Below, in pieces: positions 54,701 to 63,785 of a stretch of 64,000 nucleotides of DNA (position 1 is the first letter of the stretch; every line of letters begins with the position of its first letter). The stretch is from Paralvinella palmiformis. Its lineage: Eukaryota; Annelida; Polychaeta; Terebellida; Alvinellidae. Where the stretch lies: positions 603,465 through 667,464 of the forward strand of contig JAODUP010000105.1 of the NCBI GenBank assembly GCA_025642065.1, written 5' to 3'. The translations under genes and the position numbers were made by a program. The notes under the pieces were generated by a model that worked only from the letters and a program-made list of their open reading frames with translations, ran no database searches and was not told the DNA's origin.

Positions 54701-57700
54701 ATGAATTATACCATGGAGTGAGAATAAAATACTACATATATATTACTATTATAATTTAAAATTAATAATAGGTAACATCAGTACTGACGTATTCAATAAT
54801 ACTTACATTGTTCACCCACAATAGAGCCATGTTACCTTTCGTCTCATTGAAGTAGTGCTGAAAGAGAATGGTTGATGTCATGGATAAATATTGTCCTACA
54901 TTTATCTATCTACATTTACACTAACGGTAGTTAATAGCTGTTTCTATTAATTAACTGAAACCAGACTTCTTCTTTACAATATAATATACAAAATTAGGAC
55001 AGAACATTAAAGTCTTGTCCTTGTCTGGACAAATGGTTTTCAGTGGCAGATAAACAGATCATCCCAAATACTTGTGTCCCCAAAGAATTAAACTGAAGTA
55101 TAGAGACATAGACTGTTTATTTAAATGTGGGTGCTAGTTATGACGGCCATTGTTCAAAGTTAAACCACCAGTTGTTTATGGCTGGAGGGTGATGACTCGC
55201 TAATTGTAACTTGATACCCAATATTACTGCCAGCATACTGCTATTTATATTCACATATTGTACACCTGTGTTTTATGGTAGTGTTTATATTCCAAACTGG
55301 CCATTAGAAATATATTAAAATGTTCTTTGCATAAGTGCACGCTCATGCCAGCATACAGTGAGATACACATAGATGGGGAGCTATAACCAAATACAGAGGA
55401 GGGGGGAAGTGTTCCCGTACAAATGTTTTTGGGGAAAACAGGTCTATCTCCTTTGCAACTACTTAGATTTATTTTTAGTGTCTCATTATAAAATTCATTT
55501 GTCCACCAAGTCAAGCTGACCTTGGGAATAAATGTCATAACATTGACATCAGACATGGGGGTCAATTCAATTCTGGAATTGATTATTTTAAAAAAAGAAT
55601 TGGAATTGAAATGTTTTGAATTGGAATTGAAGTTTCCTACAAAACAAATTAAACCCACAAATTAATTTAGAAATATTTCTTCCATGACAATCCTACTTGG
55701 AATATAAACTACTCAGAGTAGGCATTCCAAGTAGGTACTCATGGTAGATAAAAAATGGAATTGATAAATTTTATGTGGAATTGATAAAATGGAATTAACC
55801 ACATGTCTGCTGGACATATATAATACACAGGCTTGATTAATACTTGAATTGCAGTAAAACCTCTGGCTCAGCAATTATTTACACAAAAGAATGAAAAATA
55901 TCCTTGGAAAACCCTAATCACATAACAAATCGTATATACACACATAATGTTTCAATTTGTTTATCAACCTTTAGAAATTATGAATGTCTATGTTAGATAT
56001 TTAGTTTTTACTTTAGCAATGCATTCTAAACTAGTAAATTAATTTTCTTATTTAAAAACTGATCAATCTAGGATGTATACACTAGATGGCACAATTTAAC
56101 ACAAACATAACTTGTTTGTGTTCATAAGTTAAATTTCTTACGAAATTAGGCAATTATCAGTGTGAGATGAATCTGGTCTCATATATATATATAAGATCAT
56201 CTTTATCTCACACTGATAACACACACTAATTGTTTTAAAACAATTGCCAACTTGTTCAGCTTAGCAACTGATTTTAGACATCTTTTAAACAAATATATTT
56301 CATATTAAAAAGGGAGTTTGCCTATGTGTGACACCATGAATGTTATAAAACACATTAACCTCGATTAATTTTCACTACCACCAAACATCAGAAGCAATTA
56401 ACTTGGTCACTTAACTTGTACATACTTTTCGCATAAACTCTAAATTTAATGTAACTTTTGCACTCACTCAGTCTAGTGTCAGCACAGCAGGTCTAGTATT
56501 GAAATATTTTACTAAATTACACATATAATCACCCCTATTTAGGCACTTTCTTAAATGTCATGACCAAACATCACAAAAAACAACTTTATCATCTGATTCA
56601 TTATCTGTCAAAATACAGACATTTTCATGATTTGATGTTGAAATGTATGTACAGCATATTTTTGGATACTCATCACTCCCATAAATAACCATCTGACAAC
56701 AAAAATAATGCCACCGACATATTTCATTCCAAAGAATAAATTCCTTGTCTGTTGGTGAGGAGAATAAGAAGACGTTAACTTTTGAATTAGTCTCCTGGGT
56801 TCTATCATTATGATGGTCACAACTACGGCAATGCTAATAAACAGTAATTGATGACAATAATTCATGATATTTATCTGAATAATTTTTTTATAACTTTCTT
56901 TACATGTTACCTATTGGCATAAGTCAAACTGTAGTCTATATGGTATAATATAGGAAGTGAGCGCTTTATGAAAGTGCCTACCTAGTAACCTAGTACCTTA
57001 TCGTTAATTATATCTTTTTTAACTGCATCTTAGCTTTTTGTATGTTTACCAGATCTATTATCATATGATATGACCCGACAGGCTGACTGGCCACTGGGTG
57101 TGTAGAGTCAAAGCTTTCCTAATTTGATGAGCGCTGGTGGCACCACCTTATCAGCTTGTGAAATAAAGCCAACAGCCTAAAAATACCAGGATTCACACTG
57201 TCACTAACAACTAAATAAGACCCAAGTCTTAGGCTAATAACTAGATCTCTAAAGCTAAATCAGGCTAGTAACTAAGTAAGACATAAGAGGTTAAGTAAAC
57301 TAGATATAAATGAGAGTCACTGACACAGACCACACAGTGACAGTCAGTGTAAGAACGACGCAAGCATATAGACGACAGACAAGTAACAGGAGACATATGT
57401 AGTAACTGATCATAGAACCAGGTATCAGGGTTTTTTCTCGACTACTAACCACGTGAGAGAATTCATCTTTCACCGTCTTCAATTCTTGTAAGAAGCGCTG
57501 CTCCTGACTTTGGCATGTTTCATCTTTAGATCCCAAATCACGTCTGCTACGGCCTTTCGTGGAATATTTCTTCGTATAATGCTCCACATTTGTCAAGACG
57601 CTCTGTTGCTGCATTCGAATAACATCAATCTCTAACTGCGCAGAGTCGACCTGGTATGATTTAACAGGCCACGAAGAATAATAAAGGCAGATTAAATAGA

Positions 57701-57731
57701 GGATAATCGAACCAATTCGGTCCATCGCCAT
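26588..57731 (-). CDS. SORT1: Sortilin (VPS10-domain sorting receptor), complete, 23 coding exons
   Basis: Type I receptor that carries ligands between Golgi, endosome and surface. Exons in transcript order: 57731-57450, 54857-54807, 52798-52719, 48005-47903, 46974-46807, 46687-46617, 46483-46407, 45886-45756, 45239-45156, 44971-44911, 44804-44695, 44293-44153, 43417-43315, 37115-37039, 36384-36111, 35495-35390, 35169-35089, 34900-34784, 32528-32381, 30311-30199, 28552-28444, 28011-27838 and 26602-26588 (TGA 26590-26588). All junctions are AG/GT and phases close: 891 aa. Signal peptide (1-25), RSRR furin-type site (61-64), repeated Asp boxes ([52 protein letters not shown]), ten-cysteine module, single membrane helix (about 763-784) and tail ending DLLE. 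There are no LDLR or fibronectin repeats, so it is sortilin and not SORL1. Confidence 0.95.
27838..28011 (-). other. SORT1: Phase-neutral sortilin tail exon (possible cassette)
   Basis: 174 nt, 58 codons, bounded by TTTTAAG|GAA and GAG|GTTTGT. It is Ser/Thr/Pro/Gln-rich ([15 protein letters not shown]...) and ends SYHDDSDE. The preceding exon already ends YEDSSDE in phase 0, and the following exon supplies DLLE-stop. Inclusion gives ...DDSDE-DLLE (891 aa); skipping gives ...EDSSDE-DLLE (833 aa). Both keep the acidic-dileucine signal. Confidence 0.8.
28444..30311 (-). other. SORT1: Sortilin transmembrane and proximal tail exons
   Basis: Exon 30311-30199 encodes [20 protein letters not shown]...[11 protein letters not shown], the single membrane helix followed by a basic stop-transfer. 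Exon 28552-28444 continues [14 protein letters not shown], with YTML as a YxxPhi endocytosis/AP-1 motif (residues 799-802), and ends LYEDSSDE, an acidic cluster. Confidence 0.9.
29945..30075 (-). repeat. tRNA-derived SINE-like repeat
   Basis: On the minus strand a box-B-like GGATCAAATCCCA (around 30011-30023) is preceded by an anticodon-arm-like block and GCAGTTAATGGTG (box-A position). It lies in a sortilin intron between the membrane and proximal-tail exons. Confidence 0.5.
32639..33440. mobile_element. DNA-transposon-like element with TACC...GGTA inverted ends
   Basis: The left end TACCATAAATACTTGCATGT and the inverted right end TACCATATATACTCACGTAT align over about 25 bp with a few mismatches, followed on both sides by (T)AAGTCGA/TAAGTC. 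The interior holds a tandem duplication at 32842-33310. No transposase frame is intact. It lies in a sortilin intron. Confidence 0.6.
32842..33310. repeat. ~237-bp imperfect tandem duplication
   Basis: AACACGCCTGATT at 32842 and again at 33079 begin parallel copies sharing AGTGTTATTAATT, GTGACTATCAAGTATTATTA and TTTGTGAGATCCAAATAA. They differ at about 10-15 percent of sites and have small indels. Confidence 0.8.
33443..33469. repeat. (AC)n microsatellite
   Basis: Pure AC tract immediately right of the TACC/GGTA element terminus. Confidence 0.95.
33691..34058 (-). mobile_element. MITE-like repeat, copy 3 (most complete)
   Basis: AGACATGGGGTCAATTCCAT at the left and GAATTGAGTCCATGTCT at the right form terminal inverted repeats. 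The core (TACCTACTCC..., CAAGTAGGATTGTTATG) is the reverse complement of copies 1, 2 and 4. Length is 368 bp, with no coding capacity. Confidence 0.75.
36736..36762. repeat. (TA)n microsatellite
   Basis: AT tract ending in GTGTGTG, in a sortilin intron. Confidence 0.9.
40356..41150. mobile_element. Non-autonomous hAT-like DNA transposon
   Basis: Ends CAGTGTTGGAAAT (40356-40368) and its exact inverse (41138-41150). The flanks carry an identical 7-bp GTGTATA on both sides (40349-40355 and 41151-41157). Length is 795 bp, with no transposase frame. hAT elements typically begin CAG(T/G)G and make 8-bp duplications, so the assignment is likely but not certain. Confidence 0.7.
41155..41310 (+). repeat. 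tRNA-derived SINE-like repeat
   Basis: Box-A-like TGGTTAGAGCAC (41159-41170) and box-B-like ATTTCAAATCGAC (about 41194-41206) are spaced as in a tRNA. The tail TGTGGGATGTTCCCCAGAGA and ACGTCCCATGTGCAAC recurs in degraded form near 19390, 39290 and 51840. Confidence 0.55.
43481..43512. repeat. (GT)n microsatellite
   Basis: GT tract with one TTTGA interruption. Confidence 0.9.
43530..43690 (-). repeat. tRNA-derived SINE-like repeat
   Basis: On the minus strand TGGTCTAACTGGTAG (box A) and GAGTTCGATTCTCGG (box B) are both close to Pol III consensus. A tail with CTTCATTATCTTTGGAGG recurs near 39170 and 44500. The best-preserved promoter boxes of the family in this window. Confidence 0.6.
46193..46214. 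repeat. (CT)n microsatellite
   Basis: Short pure CT tract followed by GCAGATG, in a sortilin intron. Confidence 0.9.
47150..47285. repeat. TTTAAATC-rich repeat, copy 3
   Basis: Inverted relative to copy 1: GATTTAAATCACTATAAAAA, GCAATGTGCAAGAAATGCAG and AATCCGATTTTTGAAAATA match parts of 20150-20300 in reverse complement. Confidence 0.5.
48089..48171. repeat. 41-bp tandem duplication
   Basis: Two consecutive copies of a unit containing CTGAAACACCAACGGAAAAT and AACATTGCTGAAAC, with period 41. It begins 84 bp upstream of sortilin exon 48005-47903 (transcript sense), inside the intron. Confidence 0.9.
49380..50060 (+). pseudogene. CR1-like non-LTR retrotransposon RT pseudogene
   Basis: Fragments in shifting frames follow the order of a CR1/Jockey-type [32 protein letters not shown] in place of the usual SNLPF(I)SK box, [17 protein letters not shown], and finally [10 protein letters not shown], whose YADD catalytic box is at 50006-50017. 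Stops and frameshifts are frequent, and the segment between the fingers and the YADD box is shortened. Opposite in sense to sortilin, in whose intron it lies. Confidence 0.65.
51755..51910 (+). repeat. tRNA-derived SINE-like repeat
   Basis: AGTTAGTTGGGGCATGGGAC, then CTTGTAACCAAAGGGCTGTT and GCTTTGAGT, parallel the D-arm, anticodon arm and T-arm of a tRNA with a TGT-type anticodon loop. The tail has GCTCCCCAGGAG, as in other copies. Confidence 0.5.
55551..55808 (+). mobile_element. MITE-like repeat, copy 4
   Basis: AGACATGGGGGTCAATTCAA at the left, ACCACATGTCT at the right. It contains TTCCATGACAATCCTACTTG and CTCAGAGTAGGCATTCCAAG. About 110 bp shorter than copy 3. The long minus-strand open frame across it is not a gene. 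Confidence 0.75.
57450..57731 (-). other. SORT1: Sortilin exon 1: signal peptide and propeptide
   Basis: 94 codons from ATG at 57731 (a second in-frame ATG follows at codon 3). A hydrophobic stretch ([13 protein letters not shown]) is the signal peptide, then a polar propeptide of about 40 residues to GRSRR|D, a furin-type cleavage site. In vertebrates the propeptide blocks the ligand site until cleaved. The mature chain begins [10 protein letters not shown]. Confidence 0.85.
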
Positions 57732-58404
57732 TTTTAGTCGTCGTATGAGTGATCATGTGACAGGGAAAGCCTAGGACGGAGTAATAACAAACAAAATGCT
57801 GGCGCCTCTAGCGGTTAAATGGTAAATTTTGAGGTAGTATTTTGTAGTAACGTCAGAGAGCTTAAATATATAAATAGTCTTTGGTAACGTTTCTGAAACT
57901 TTTTAAAGGGGGACAATACCCCTTTGATTCATGACAAAAACCGATAACGATAAACAGGATACAAAGAGAGGAATGTATTTTTGTTTTCTTTTTAAAAGGG
58001 GAGTCTATTAAAATGCATAAATGGTGGTGATATTTGTGCATTACACCATGATCATGTGACCATGCATGCGCTATGATGACTCATTCATTGGCTCTATCAC
58101 GTATCATTTGCGTATTATATAGAAATACAAAGATTGGTAAGAAAATATTATATTTTAGACTTCAACAATGTTGAACTGTATAATGACGAAAATATATGGG
58201 CCATATAGATGTAACCCAATCTCAAATGTGATATTTTAAAATGAAATAGTGTATCCAATATTTGTTCATAATTGGATAATAAACTCTTTGTTTACTTAAA
58301 ATTTCGTTATAGGTGAGTTCGGACAGGAGCAGAATGAAAACCGCGTGTAGTTTATTAGGTAAAAGATTTTCGAAAATTATTTAATATTGAAAAAATAATC
58401 TTTC
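57732..58404. other. Sortilin upstream region
   Basis: Presumed promoter and 5' UTR of sortilin. No TATA or other element could be assigned with confidence. Confidence 0.4.
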
Positions 58405-58485
58405 GCTGCGAACAGGATTCGAACCTGCGCGGGAATATCCCATTGGATTTCGAGTCCAACGCCTTAACCACTCGGCCATCGCAGC
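58405..58485 (-). tRNA. tRNA-Ser (CGA anticodon)
   Basis: 81 nt with a paired acceptor stem (GCTGCGA/TCGCAGC) and box A TGGCCGAGTGGTTAAGGCG. Anticodon stem TTGGA, loop CTCGAAA, stem TCCAA give anticodon CGA. There is a long variable arm as in serine tRNAs, and a T-arm with GGTTCGAATCC. A T6 run about 10 nt downstream on the minus strand can terminate Pol III. No CCA is encoded, as usual for nuclear genes. Confidence 0.95.
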
Positions 58486-59383
58486 AGATAAGATCATGAG
58501 TTCTTTATGAGTTTGACAGCCTTAATTAAGTGCCGCGACGACTATTAATGTGAATTTTGCGTTAACTTTAAACTTGAAAGAAATTAAACAAAAATTAATT
58601 CAACAAAGAGCACAATGAATGACTAATTAAAAAAAAAATTCACTATCATCTGAAATTAAAAAAAAAAATTTCTTCAATGAATAAAAGAAGTCCATTTCGG
58701 TATAGATCTAGCCTACGTACATGCAGTATATAATATGGTCGAAGCTAAAATGATAATGCAGTTGACTAAAAAATCTCTATATAAGAAGTTTAAATGAAAA
58801 ATATTTCGTTTGAGTTCATTTTCTTTAGAGTTGGCCAGCTCATGAATTCAAACTTTGAAGGGGGATACTGTAGCTGCTTCATTTATCAGTATATCCACCT
58901 ATGCGACTGCATGGCTACAATTGAATTTAGAATCGTATTATTTTCTCAGTGTTGTTGACGATTTTATATAAACGATGCTCCCCGTTCACAGAGAAAGAGA
59001 CATATGAATTATACAGTTTAAAGGCCATACAACTAGTTCAACCTGCCACTCACAGGTCATGGTCGAACCATTTCCATTTAATTATCTCAATCCGAATATA
59101 CACATGCAGACTATCAAAATATATAGTGTAGAATTTATCAAATAGCAAAACAAACTGTAACAAATTATCGGATTTTGATATTGCTCTGTTTAATAATCTA
59201 CCACAACCCTATTCCACCCTCTATTTACACCAGCGATCTGAGATTTTTATTCGGGACTTCGGAGGCGAATTTAAAGACATAAAACCAGATTGATCGGCTA
59301 AAACTACGACATTTGGTGTTAGGCTAGAAAACTAAGGTTGTGGGCAAAGATTGATAGCCACTTTTCATTTAGCGCCCTATAGT

Positions 59384-59411
59384 TAATTAAGGCGTTGGAC
59401 TTAAGATCCAA
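59384..59411 (+). pseudogene. tRNA-Leu(TAA)-like remnant
   Basis: GTTAATTAAGGCG then TTGGA-CTTAAGA-TCCAA (59395-59411), a perfect five-pair anticodon arm with a TAA loop as in tRNA-Leu. The D-arm side is only partly present; the acceptor stem and T-arm are absent. Confidence 0.4.
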
Positions 59412-59854
59412 CAGTACATTCAATCTTCCCTAAATTCACCTGGTCGACGTAATATTTGGTTAAATTCTAAATAAGACAACTCATATTAAATGCTTTTTTT
59501 TATTTTTTGCACCGCTAATGGGATACGAGGTTTAAATTTTTCTTTTTTGTTGCATTCGGATGTACAGAATTTCGTATTAATTCATTAGAATTCTAAACAT
59601 TGCTAGATAATTATCATTCAGTATATGATAAACAATGCAAAAGTATTGCTTTAAACAATTCAAACCGGAGTTCAAAAAAGAGGGTGAAAACACGCAAGAA
59701 ATCTTCTCATAACAATGAGGTACTCCGGAACTAATCCGCGAGGCAGCACTACGAGCGATCCAGTCCTACTTGTGCGGCGCCCATAGTTACGGATCAGTTC
59801 CAGAACACCGTTATGGGCTTTCATTCTCTCGGTTCGTCTGTATTTGTTTTGATT

Positions 59855-59968
59855 ATGGCATCCAATAAATGCAAATTCGAATATATGTCTTTAGTACAAC
59901 TAAAAACCGAGCTAAGAAGATGTTGTGGCACAATTTCTTGTCGAAAACGGGAACTTATAGATAGCTGA
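59855..59968 (+). CDS. Short ORF with SAP-like motif
   Basis: 37 codons: MASNKCKFEYMSLVQLKTEL then RRCCGTISCRKRELIDS. The pattern L..LK.EL(R)...G.(I/V)S..K.ELI resembles the first part of a SAP DNA-binding helix pair, as found at the N-terminus of many TE-like invertebrate proteins. It stops at TGA before the motif is completed. Probably a truncated copy or a first exon. Confidence 0.3.
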   Translation: MASNKCKFEYMSLVQLKTELRRCCGTISCRKRELIDS

Positions 59969-60186
59969 GAAGAGCACACTCCTCCGGGTTGTAAATAATG
60001 GTCGAGATTTTGTGACCTGTAATGTTTTCAATCCATAACAGTCCACAATTAATTATATCCAGGACTTAATGTTGGTATTTAGAATTGTAGCGGACCGGAA
60101 GCAGTTTAGAGAAATAAACCAGATGGTCAAGATTGTATCTGTGATTTATTAATAATATACTTGATGACAATCTACAAACTTCACAT

Positions 60187-60197
60187 TGGCGACGAGG
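60187..60197 (+). other. Primer-binding site candidate
   Basis: TGGCGACGAGG would pair with the 3' end (CCTCGTCG plus CCA) of the metazoan serine tRNA with GCT anticodon, recalled from memory. It begins one base after a CA dinucleotide that could end the 5' LTR. Confidence 0.6.
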
Positions 60198-60241
60198 TTA
60201 TTCGAACTCTATCTGTGTTAATCGTTATCTGTGTGTACACG

Positions 60242-60860
60242 ATGGCAGGTGCATTGCCAATATTTCCGACGTTTGAATGTGAGGACTTAAATAATGCCGG
60301 TCCACGTTGGACGAAGTGGTTGAGTCGTTTTGAAGTGTTGTTATCCGCCATGGACGTTCGTGATACGGAACCAGAGAAGAAAAGAAAAAAAAGCTTTGCT
60401 ATTGCACTATATGGGTGCAGAGTGCTATGACATTTATGAAACTTTGAAGAACGAAGAAGACGATTACAGTGCTGTCAAAACGAAAATGAATGACTATTTT
60501 GTGCCGAAATATAACAGTGAGTTTGAAAGATACATTTCAGACAGGCAAGTCAGAAAGAAGGTGAGAATTTGGATCAGTTTTGCACAAGATCAAAGCAATT
60601 GTCTGTCAATTGTGACTTTACAGAAGACACCGTGGAAAATGAAGTACAAACGCAATTGATTCATGGCTGTACGTCCAAAAGCTTGAGAAAAAGGGCTTGT
60701 CAAAACCTATGGACTTGAAAACACTGCTAGATCATGGTAAATCGATGGAGCTAGCGCTTTCTCAGTCTCATGCAATAGAGGGCGGAATGACAGCCGAAAC
60801 GTCAAATCGTGTGCATAAACAAACTGGTGTCAAGGGAGGTGCAAGACGCAAATATTTGCT
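60242..60860 (+). pseudogene. gag-like region, frameshifted
   Basis: MAGALPIFPTFECEDLNNAG opens a gag-type N-terminus with RWTKWLSRFEVLL. At the A-run near 60390 the frame shifts (MGAECYDIYETL continues in another frame), and again near 60555 (GENLDQFCTR, FTEDTVENEV). At least two shifts are therefore present before the nucleocapsid knuckles. Confidence 0.7.
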
Positions 60861-61428
60861 GAAAAATTAAAATAAAAAACAGTCTGAAAAATCATTTGAC
60901 AGATTTTCTAGTGGCTCGCGCACTTGTTTCAACTGTGGTGGTCAGTACCCACATAAAGATGAGTGTTCAGCAAAACATCGTCATTGTTACAAATGTGAAT
61001 CGTATGGACACTACTCGAAATGTTGTAAGCGAAAATTTCCGAGAACAAAACAACATGATAAGTGGCACAAGAAGTCTCGAGAACAAACAAATAAAGTTTC
61101 TATCAGCAACGTCGCAGGTAATTGTGATAGTGGTTCTGATTATTCACTGGCAGCACGAAAAGGTGAGGAGAAAATTCCTGCAATTAACATTCAACTAGCT
61201 GGGGTAGATGTTATGATGTTCATAGACAGTGGAACTAGTGTAAACACTGTGGATGTGAAAACTCATAAAACACTGTGTGAACATTCTAAAGAATTTTGTG
61301 AGTTATCAAAATCAGACACGAAATTATTCCCTTACGCATCCACAAAAGCATTAGACTTGAAAGGAACATTCAGTGCAACAATTACATCGCCTAAGACTGG
61401 ACTAAAATTTGATGATGAATTCTAGGTT

Positions 61429-62637
61429 GTGATTGACGCTAAAAGCTGTTTACTGTCTTATGACTATAGAAGATTCAAGATCAAATGCAGCTCTATGAGG
61501 ATGACATATGTGAAGAACCTCAAAATACGCCGACTCCTTGGGTGTCATTCTATAGTGGTAGTACCTAAGCCACGTGATCCTGATAACATCAGACTGTGTG
61601 TTGATATGAGGGCTGCTAACCAAGCCATAGGAAGAGTCAAACATCCAATGCCAACTGTTCATGAGTCGATACATGATCTGAATGGTTGTTGTGTATTTAC
61701 AAAATTGGACCTCAATCAGGGCTACCACCAGGTGGAGCTGCATCCTGACAGCCGATACATCACTATGTTTAGTTCACATCTAGGACTGCACCGTTACAAG
61801 CGTTTAAAGTTTGGTGTAAATGCCGCCAGTGAAGTTTTTGCAACCCCCGGAATTCCAGAAACATTAAAAACTGACAACGGACCACCATTTCAAGGATTTG
61901 AATTCCGTAAATTCATGCAATATTGTGGTATACGTCATCGTCGGATTACGCCACTGTGGCCAAGATCTAACGCGCAAGCAGAAAACTTTATGAAACGTTT
62001 GAACAAGGCAATTAAAAGTGCTACTGTGGAAGGGAAGTCGTGGAGACAGGAAATGTACAAATTCCTACGAAATTACCGCGCAACGCCACATGTGACAACA
62101 GGTCGACCACCTGCAGAACTCTTGTTTGGTTCGAACATAAAAGTGCTATTACCCGAACTATTCATTCGAGTTGAAGATAAAGAACTGCGAACTCGAGATG
62201 CAGAGCAGAAACAGCAACAAAAACAGTATGCAGATGCCAGAAATTGTGTACGACCGAACATTCCTCTCCATGTTGGGGATACAGTGTTAATGAAACAAAC
62301 GAAAACGGACAAATTGTGTCCAGCATATAATCCAGCACCAATGTCTGTGGTGCAAGTGAAAGGGAGCATGATAACAGCAAATAGTCCTGTTCTTGGCAGC
62401 AAAACAAGAAATTCATCACATTTCAGGAAAGTGACTGACCATGATGTTACACCTGAAACCGAGTCAACAATCGAAAACAGCGATTATTCGCAAGACGTGC
62501 CAGAAATAATAACAGTGAACAATGATGAACTTAATCAAGACAGTAGTCATAATTCAAATGTGACAGATGTCTCAGCAGGTCGTCCAAAGCGACGCACCAG
62601 AATGCCAGCAAGATATAAAGACTTTATTTCTAAGTGA
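61429..62637 (+). pseudogene. RT-integrase fusion ORF (deleted pol)
   Basis: 402 codons remain open. Residues ~40-140 carry RT motifs (VVVPKPRDPDNIRLCVDMR, FTKLDLNQGYHQVEL, LKFGVNAASEVF). The next residues are integrase (ATPGIPETLKTDNGPPF with the second catalytic Asp, then GIRHRRITPLWPRSNAQAEN with the catalytic Glu). The RT YxDD box, connection, RNase H, HHCC zinc finger and first integrase Asp are missing, so a deletion joined RT to integrase in frame near 61845. The sequence before residue 40 also looks scrambled by a deletion between protease and RT. Ends RPKRRTRMPARYKDF, the usual tail of this class. Confidence 0.8.
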
Positions 62638-62659
62638 TATATATATATATATATATATT
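62636..62659. repeat. (TA)n microsatellite at the retroelement 3' end
   Basis: Pure TA tract starts inside the stop region of the retroelement, where a polypurine tract and 3' LTR should follow. Confidence 0.9.
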
Positions 62660-63191
62660 CGCTGATATTTCTATTTCATTTATTTTCCACCAACCATTAA
62701 GGAATTGATTAAATGTTTTCCATGTACTAAATTCAACTAGATGGTTATTAAAGTTATAGATATCCCTTTAATAGTTTAATCGAACAAAGATAATGTGTCA
62801 TTTGTTAAAACAATAGACATGGATTTCACGAAAATATTTCATTGCACGTTTCATTATTTATTAAAATAGATATTTAACAGCTGCTCATTTTCTACTTTAA
62901 AGTCATTGTGTAAAATATAAAGACACCATTGTTTGTGGTCTTTACGACAATCATGATTTATTGCTTTAAGTAATTCAGTCCTATATTTATTAACTGTCAT
63001 GTAGTTGTCTTGCGAGTGGCAAACTAGAGCTAAAATAATGGTTTACATAGTATTCAGCATATTATGAAGAACTAAATAGACAACAAACCATTGTTCATCT
63101 TATGAACGATCTCGGTGTGCGGTTTTCTCAAATCAGCTAATGTAGAGGTAAGTTGATCTTTTCACAATACCCGTAGACAACCTTTTCATTG
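62660..63191. other. AT-rich spacer, nothing recognised
   Basis: Between the retroelement and the second tRNA-like gene. No match to the presumed 5' LTR tail was seen by eye. Confidence 0.5.
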
Positions 63192-63271
63192 TCTGCGATG
63201 GCCGAGTGGTTAAGGCGTTGGACTTGAAATCCAATGGGATATTCCCGCGCAGTTTGAATCCTGTTCGCAGC
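63192..63271 (+). pseudogene. tRNA-Ser-like gene with TGA anticodon, probably a pseudogene
   Basis: Nearly identical to 58405-58485 and 63786-63866. The anticodon loop is CTTGAAA (TGA) instead of CTCGAAA. The first acceptor base is T opposite C, and the T-arm has lost one base and the invariant C (TTTGAATC). Box B is therefore damaged. Box A, anticodon stem and 3' acceptor strand are intact. Confidence 0.75.
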
Positions 63272-63785
63272 GTTATTTTGAACCTAAAGCGTATAACGAT
63301 ATCTTTCTTCAATCTTCCTTATAATTAAGTGATAGAGGTAATACTTAATATTCTGAAGAAAAGAAAGAATTATCAAGATTTGTTTATTTATCTTACTTTC
63401 ATACCTTAACATTTCTTTGCATTCAAAATACATATTTTAAAATGTTTTGTACGACATGGTAAAATAGCAGTTGCTACTTCATTTGAATTTTAAACACTGA
63501 TACAGATTTATTATAGAATACAATGATAATCAATGAAGGCTTACTTTAAAACAATTCCAAGCAGCATAAGTGAAAGGACGAAAGCACAAGGCAAACATTC
63601 TTGTACCACACACATGCACACACAAATTTATTTTCTCATATCCAGATATTATAAAACCCTATTGGAATACAAAGTATCCCTATTGAAATAGAATATTCCC
63701 TTCAAACCGTAAAACAAACATGGCATGTATCTATTCCATAAATCCCACATCGCGTTAAAAACGATAATTGCTATTCTTTTTATTG

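Larger units (their letters stand above)
60086..62637 (+). mobile_element. Decayed Ty3/gypsy-type LTR retrotransposon
   Basis: Order: possible LTR tail (60086-60185, starting TGTAGCGGAC, with AATAAA near 60113 and ending CA), primer-binding site (60187-60197), gag-like reading (60242-60860, broken), CX2C...HX4C zinc-knuckle pair (about 60927-61027), retropepsin-like DSGT (about 61226-61237), RT blocks 1-4, C-terminal integrase and a basic C-terminal tail, ending TGA at 62635-62637. Coding parts are frameshifted and deleted, and no 3' LTR was found. It cannot be autonomous. Confidence 0.8.

Noticed and set aside
55251..55658. 135-codon minus-strand open frame
   Set aside because: Runs through MITE copy 4 and reads its AATTCC repeats as Asn-Ser-Phe; not a gene.
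26588..57731. SORL1 or SorCS identity for the VPS10 gene
   Set aside because: No LDLR, fibronectin, PKD or leucine-rich segments between the ten-cysteine module and the membrane helix; the tail ends DDSDE-DLLE as in sortilin.
58405..58485. Leucine identity for the tRNA, because of the long variable arm
   Set aside because: The anticodon loop CTCGAAA gives CGA, which is serine; serine tRNAs also have the long arm.
62660..63191. 3' LTR of the gypsy-type element
   Set aside because: No stretch similar to 60086-60185 could be found by eye after the integrase tail.
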